DNA from: Carboxylicivirga mesophila | Lineage (GTDB): Bacteria; Bacteroidota; Bacteroidia; Bacteroidales; Marinilabiliaceae | Assembly: GCF_018271975.1 (NCBI RefSeq) | Contig: NZ_JAGUCN010000034.1 | Span: forward strand, 1 to 49,921 | Direction: 5' to 3' | Length of the DNA stretch: 49,921 bases | Shown here: positions 47,988 through 49,921 of the stretch, one piece after another | Layout: each line of letters starts with the position of its first letter | Numbering within the stretch: the first letter of the stretch is position 1 | Position numbers and translations under genes: made by a program | The notes under the pieces: generated by a model | The model's database searches: none | What the model was told of the DNA's origin: nothing | Seen by the model: only the letters and a program-made list of their open reading frames with translations

Positions 47988-48526
47988 ATTCTTGTTTTTA
48001 CTAGTTCATTCATTTCTTTAAGCGGTGAAGTCCAATTTTTTTTGCTGTTTATTGTCAGTTCAATTGGAGTTGTATTTATTATTCCATTTTCATAAATAAC
48101 ATCCATATCATCAAAGTTGGCGTATTTGTATTTGCAATGATATTTAAAGACGCTTACGAAATCATTAATTCTCCCTATAACTCTTCTGTTATTGTTTGTT
48201 CGGTAAAACATCTGTTCATATCCGATAAAATCATCTTGCTTAATTCAGTTCCAATATTCAGATTGTCATTGTCGAACTGTGATTTAAACCGTGCCTCTAA
48301 TATTGAATTTAAGTGTTGTAAATCTTTCTTTAATAATTTGTCAATAAAGACCGTATAACGTATAATAAGTCAAGGCATGAACCAAAATTAAACACTTCTT
48401 TCGGTCTAGAATAAAAAGATGAGCGTTCCAATCACATGGTTTTAATTCTAAACTGTCCTGTGGAAGATTTTTGTCAATTGAGCCACTATAATCTCCTAAT
48501 TTCTTACTGCAATAAACTCGTTTCAT
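47984..48526 (-). pseudogene. DUF6933-like cassette gene broken by two frameshifts
   Basis: The three frames read together give one protein of about 180 residues: MKRVYCSKKLGDYSG to WNAHLFILDRKKCLILVHA, then VFIDKLLKKDLQHLN to ELSKMILS, then GYEQMFYRTNNNRRVIGRIN to the end. The order (CSKKL, WNAHLFxxDRKK, FxxxLxKKDL, NDF) fits my memory of the DUF6933 family. The first break is explained exactly by a 7-bp tandem duplication at 48352-48365 (CGTATAA twice); removing one copy restores HALTYYTVFIDKLLKKDL. The second is a one-base shift near 48221. DUF6933 has no known function. Assembly error is possible for the one-base shift but unlikely for the duplication. Confidence 0.7.
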
Positions 48527-48563
48527 GTTGCAATATAAATATGAATCACTCACTTTCCAACTT

Positions 48564-48761
48564 GCGCCTAAAGGCCTGCCGCAAGGCGCGTAAGGGAATT
48601 TCAGCCTTGCTAACCATTAACGTTGCGTGGAGTCGAAGCGTTGGGTTGGGTTTTATATTTTCAATTTTTTTAAGTCAAATCAATTTGACGTTGTTCGCCG
48701 AAGCTACGAATCATCCAAATTACTCTGAATCCCTAAGGGCTCTATTGCGGTTTGTTGGCGC
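48564..48761. repeat. attC-like spacer, long form (about 198 bp)
   Basis: The ends are imperfectly complementary over about 40 bases: GCGCCTAAAGGCCTGCCGCA at the left against the complement of CTATTGCGGTTTGTTGGCGC at the right. The middle carries AAATCAATTTGACGTTG and GCCGAAGCT, shared with the spacer at 49.25-49.44 kb. The left core GCCTAAA departs from RYYYAAC by one base. Confidence 0.6.
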
Positions 48762-48769
48762 TTCGTGCT

Positions 48770-49243
48770 TTATTTCTTTTTCTGTTTAAATTCAAAGTCT
48801 CCCATCAACTTATTTAGTTGTTCAGATTGGGTCTCATTAATATGTCCTGTTTGTTCTGCAACAACAATTGTGTCATTGATAAATTCAAACTCTGCAATGT
48901 TCTTAATTTTATTCCTCTTTAGAACTTTTTCAATTATGTTCCGCCTTTCTCGATAAAGTCCTTTTTTATATAATTCAGTCCAAAATCTTTGTCCTTCTGG
49001 ATTTTCAATTTCATTCCAATGAGCAAAATAGTCGCTTTCCAGATATTTTAAGCTATCCATTCGTTTGAATCCTTTCCGTGGATTTAATGCGTATTCTTTT
49101 ACCAACTGTCCAAGTTTAAGGTATTCTTTCTTGTCAAAATCAGGCAGTTTTGAAGAAGTGTTTATTATTTCCTGAGCGATGTCGACAACTAAAGCTAGTT
49201 TCTGTGCTCTTTCCTCATATGTTTCTCTAGTCTTTTTCATCAT
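48770..49243 (-). CDS. Small soluble cassette protein, unknown function, 157 aa
   Basis: Highly charged and helical, without signal peptide or membrane segment. It starts MMKKTRETYEERAQKLALVV and ends FEFKQKKK. I recognise no family and no catalytic motif. The gene fills the interval between two long attC-like spacers. The interval begins with GTTGGCGCT (48754-48762) and ends with AGCGCCAAC (49252-49260), exact reverse complements that fit the ends of a single mobile cassette. The ATG at 49243 lies nine bases inside the right spacer boundary, leaving almost no leader, as is usual for cassettes. Confidence 0.75.
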   Translation of the reverse strand: MMKKTRETYEERAQKLALVVDIAQEIINTSSKLPDFDKKEYLKLGQLVKEYALNPRKGFKRMDSLKYLESDYFAHWNEIENPEGQRFWTELYKKGLYRERRNIIEKVLKRNKIKNIAEFEFINDTIVVAEQTGHINETQSEQLNKLMGDFEFKQKKK

Positions 49244-49252
49244 TGCATGAGC

Positions 49253-49443
49253 GCCAACGGTCTCGCTGCATGGCGTCGTGAGGGATTTTAACCTTACAAT
49301 CTTTCCAAATTGAGCGGAGCCAAAGCGTTGTATTTGTTTTAACTTTTTATTTTAAGCCAAATCAATTTGGCGTTGGTTGCCGAAGTTGTGGACTTATCAA
49401 AATGCTAAGTACCCCGAAATGCGCTATTGCAGCGTGTTAGCGG
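49253..49443. repeat. attC-like spacer, long form (about 191 bp)
   Basis: The left arm GCGCCAACGGTCTCGCTGCA and the complement of the right arm (TGCAGCGTGTTAGCGG) share CGCYAAC and CGCTGCA blocks separated by unequal spacers, the usual attC layout with extrahelical bases. The middle contains AAATCAATTTGGCGTTGG and GCCGAAG, as in the 48.6-kb spacer. Confidence 0.6.
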
Positions 49444-49458
49444 TTCGGCTTTTATTGA

Positions 49459-49893
49459 TTAGTTCTGATGCCAATTATATTTCTTTCTAAGTTGTTCAGG
49501 TCCTAATAATTTATATCCTAAATATGTTATTGTCATAAATAAGAGATAAGCATAAAATAGCCAATCACAGACCAAGTTTGTCATTTGTCCGACAACACCA
49601 AGCCGATAATGAGCATAATTAACAGAAACTTTCATAATTAAAATGACAGCCAAAATTATTAATGTCTTTTTGGTCAGAATATGTATTGCCTTGGCGAAAC
49701 TTAATTCTATTAGTTCCTTATCCAATATCCAGTGATGATTCTTATAAAGAAAAAGTATCTGCCTAAAATGCATTTTCTTTTCATCAAGTACTGAGGAATT
49801 TAGAACAAATAAATAATCAACTATATCTAACGTACAAGTGCATGATGCTGTGGCCATCTTTATTTTTTTGCGGTCATCCCCATCGATGGCCAT
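49459..49893 (-). CDS. Small membrane cassette protein, unknown function
   Basis: The open frame gives 144 aa. It has two hydrophobic segments, LTKKTLIILAVILIMKVSV and LVCDWLFYAYLLFMTITYLG, and a basic C-terminus (LRKKYNWHQN), so it is an inner-membrane protein with two passes. The first ATG at 49893 lies inside the attC-like site at 49825-49914, which makes the first 22 codons suspect. Met13 (49857) also lies in that site. Met41 at 49773 (MHFRQILFLYKNHHWILDKE) is outside it and is the start most consistent with the cassette boundary. No family was recognised. Confidence 0.6.
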   Translation of the reverse strand: MAIDGDDRKKIKMATASCTCTLDIVDYLFVLNSSVLDEKKMHFRQILFLYKNHHWILDKELIELSFAKAIHILTKKTLIILAVILIMKVSVNYAHYRLGVVGQMTNLVCDWLFYAYLLFMTITYLGYKLLGPEQLRKKYNWHQN

Positions 49894-49914
49894 GCATTAT
49901 GCATGTTGTTAGGC
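49825..49914. repeat. Canonical-looking attC-like site at the window edge (90 bp)
   Basis: It begins ATCTAAC, an exact RYYYAAC match, and ends GTTAGGC, an exact GTTRRRY match. The arms from CTAAC through TGGCCATC on the left and from GATGGCCATG through GTTAG on the right are complementary over about 28 bases, with a few extrahelical bases. This is the structure recognised by integron integrases in single-stranded form. Confidence 0.7.
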
Positions 49915-49921
49915 GTAGTGA

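Noticed and set aside
48137-48358. Plus-strand frame at 48137-48358 as a cassette gene
   Set aside because: It overlaps the reconstructed DUF6933-like pseudogene in antisense and shows no protein-like pattern.

Overview
The window looks like a chromosome segment from a marine or gut-type Bacteroidota, most likely of the order Marinilabiliales or a relative. The evidence is a type IX secretion (T9SS) sorting domain, SprB-type and TANFOR domains, a FISUMP-domain lipoprotein, a TolC/RND/MFP operon with lipobox-bearing outer components, and two promoter-like sites with the Bacteroidota -7 motif TAnnTTTG. Taxonomy is inferred from gene content only.

Left part (1-18.6 kb) is ordinary chromosome. 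It holds a Cache-type chemoreceptor, an aldo/keto reductase, a three-gene biotin-dependent acyl-CoA carboxylase operon (biotin carboxylase, biotin carrier, carboxyltransferase), a ferritin, a GH15 glycosidase divergent from a fused trehalose-6-phosphate synthase/phosphatase, a MFP-RND-TolC efflux operon and a hotdog thioesterase. Convergent gene pairs are separated by clear hairpin terminators.

Middle part (19.5-47.3 kb) is a 27.6-kb block bounded by two direct repeats of about 270-280 bp. Each repeat ends in a truncated tRNA-Ser-like 3' end followed by a terminator hairpin, all on the minus strand. Between them lie eight same-strand genes for exported or surface proteins: a small helical protein, a 1497-aa giant, an MBG/FISUMP lipoprotein, a fibronectin-III protein, a 2526-aa SprB-repeat adhesin with a T9SS sorting domain, an outer-membrane beta-barrel-like protein, a 2085-aa TANFOR protein with an apparently dead metalloprotease motif, and a second fibronectin-III protein. 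I read this as one co-inherited surface system of unknown function. Two of its genes appear to take their signal-peptide hydrophobic cores from a dispersed intergenic repeat.

Right part (47.5 kb to the end) is an array of small, mostly minus-strand genes separated by related structured spacers of about 75-200 bp. These spacers resemble integron attC sites, and the rightmost has canonical RYYYAAC and GTTRRRY ends. No integrase is in the window, so the array resembles a cluster of attC sites lacking an integrase. One cassette gene (DUF6933-like) is broken by a 7-bp tandem duplication plus a 1-nt frameshift.

All calls come from reading the sequence and proteins by eye. No database search, structure prediction or alignment program was run.
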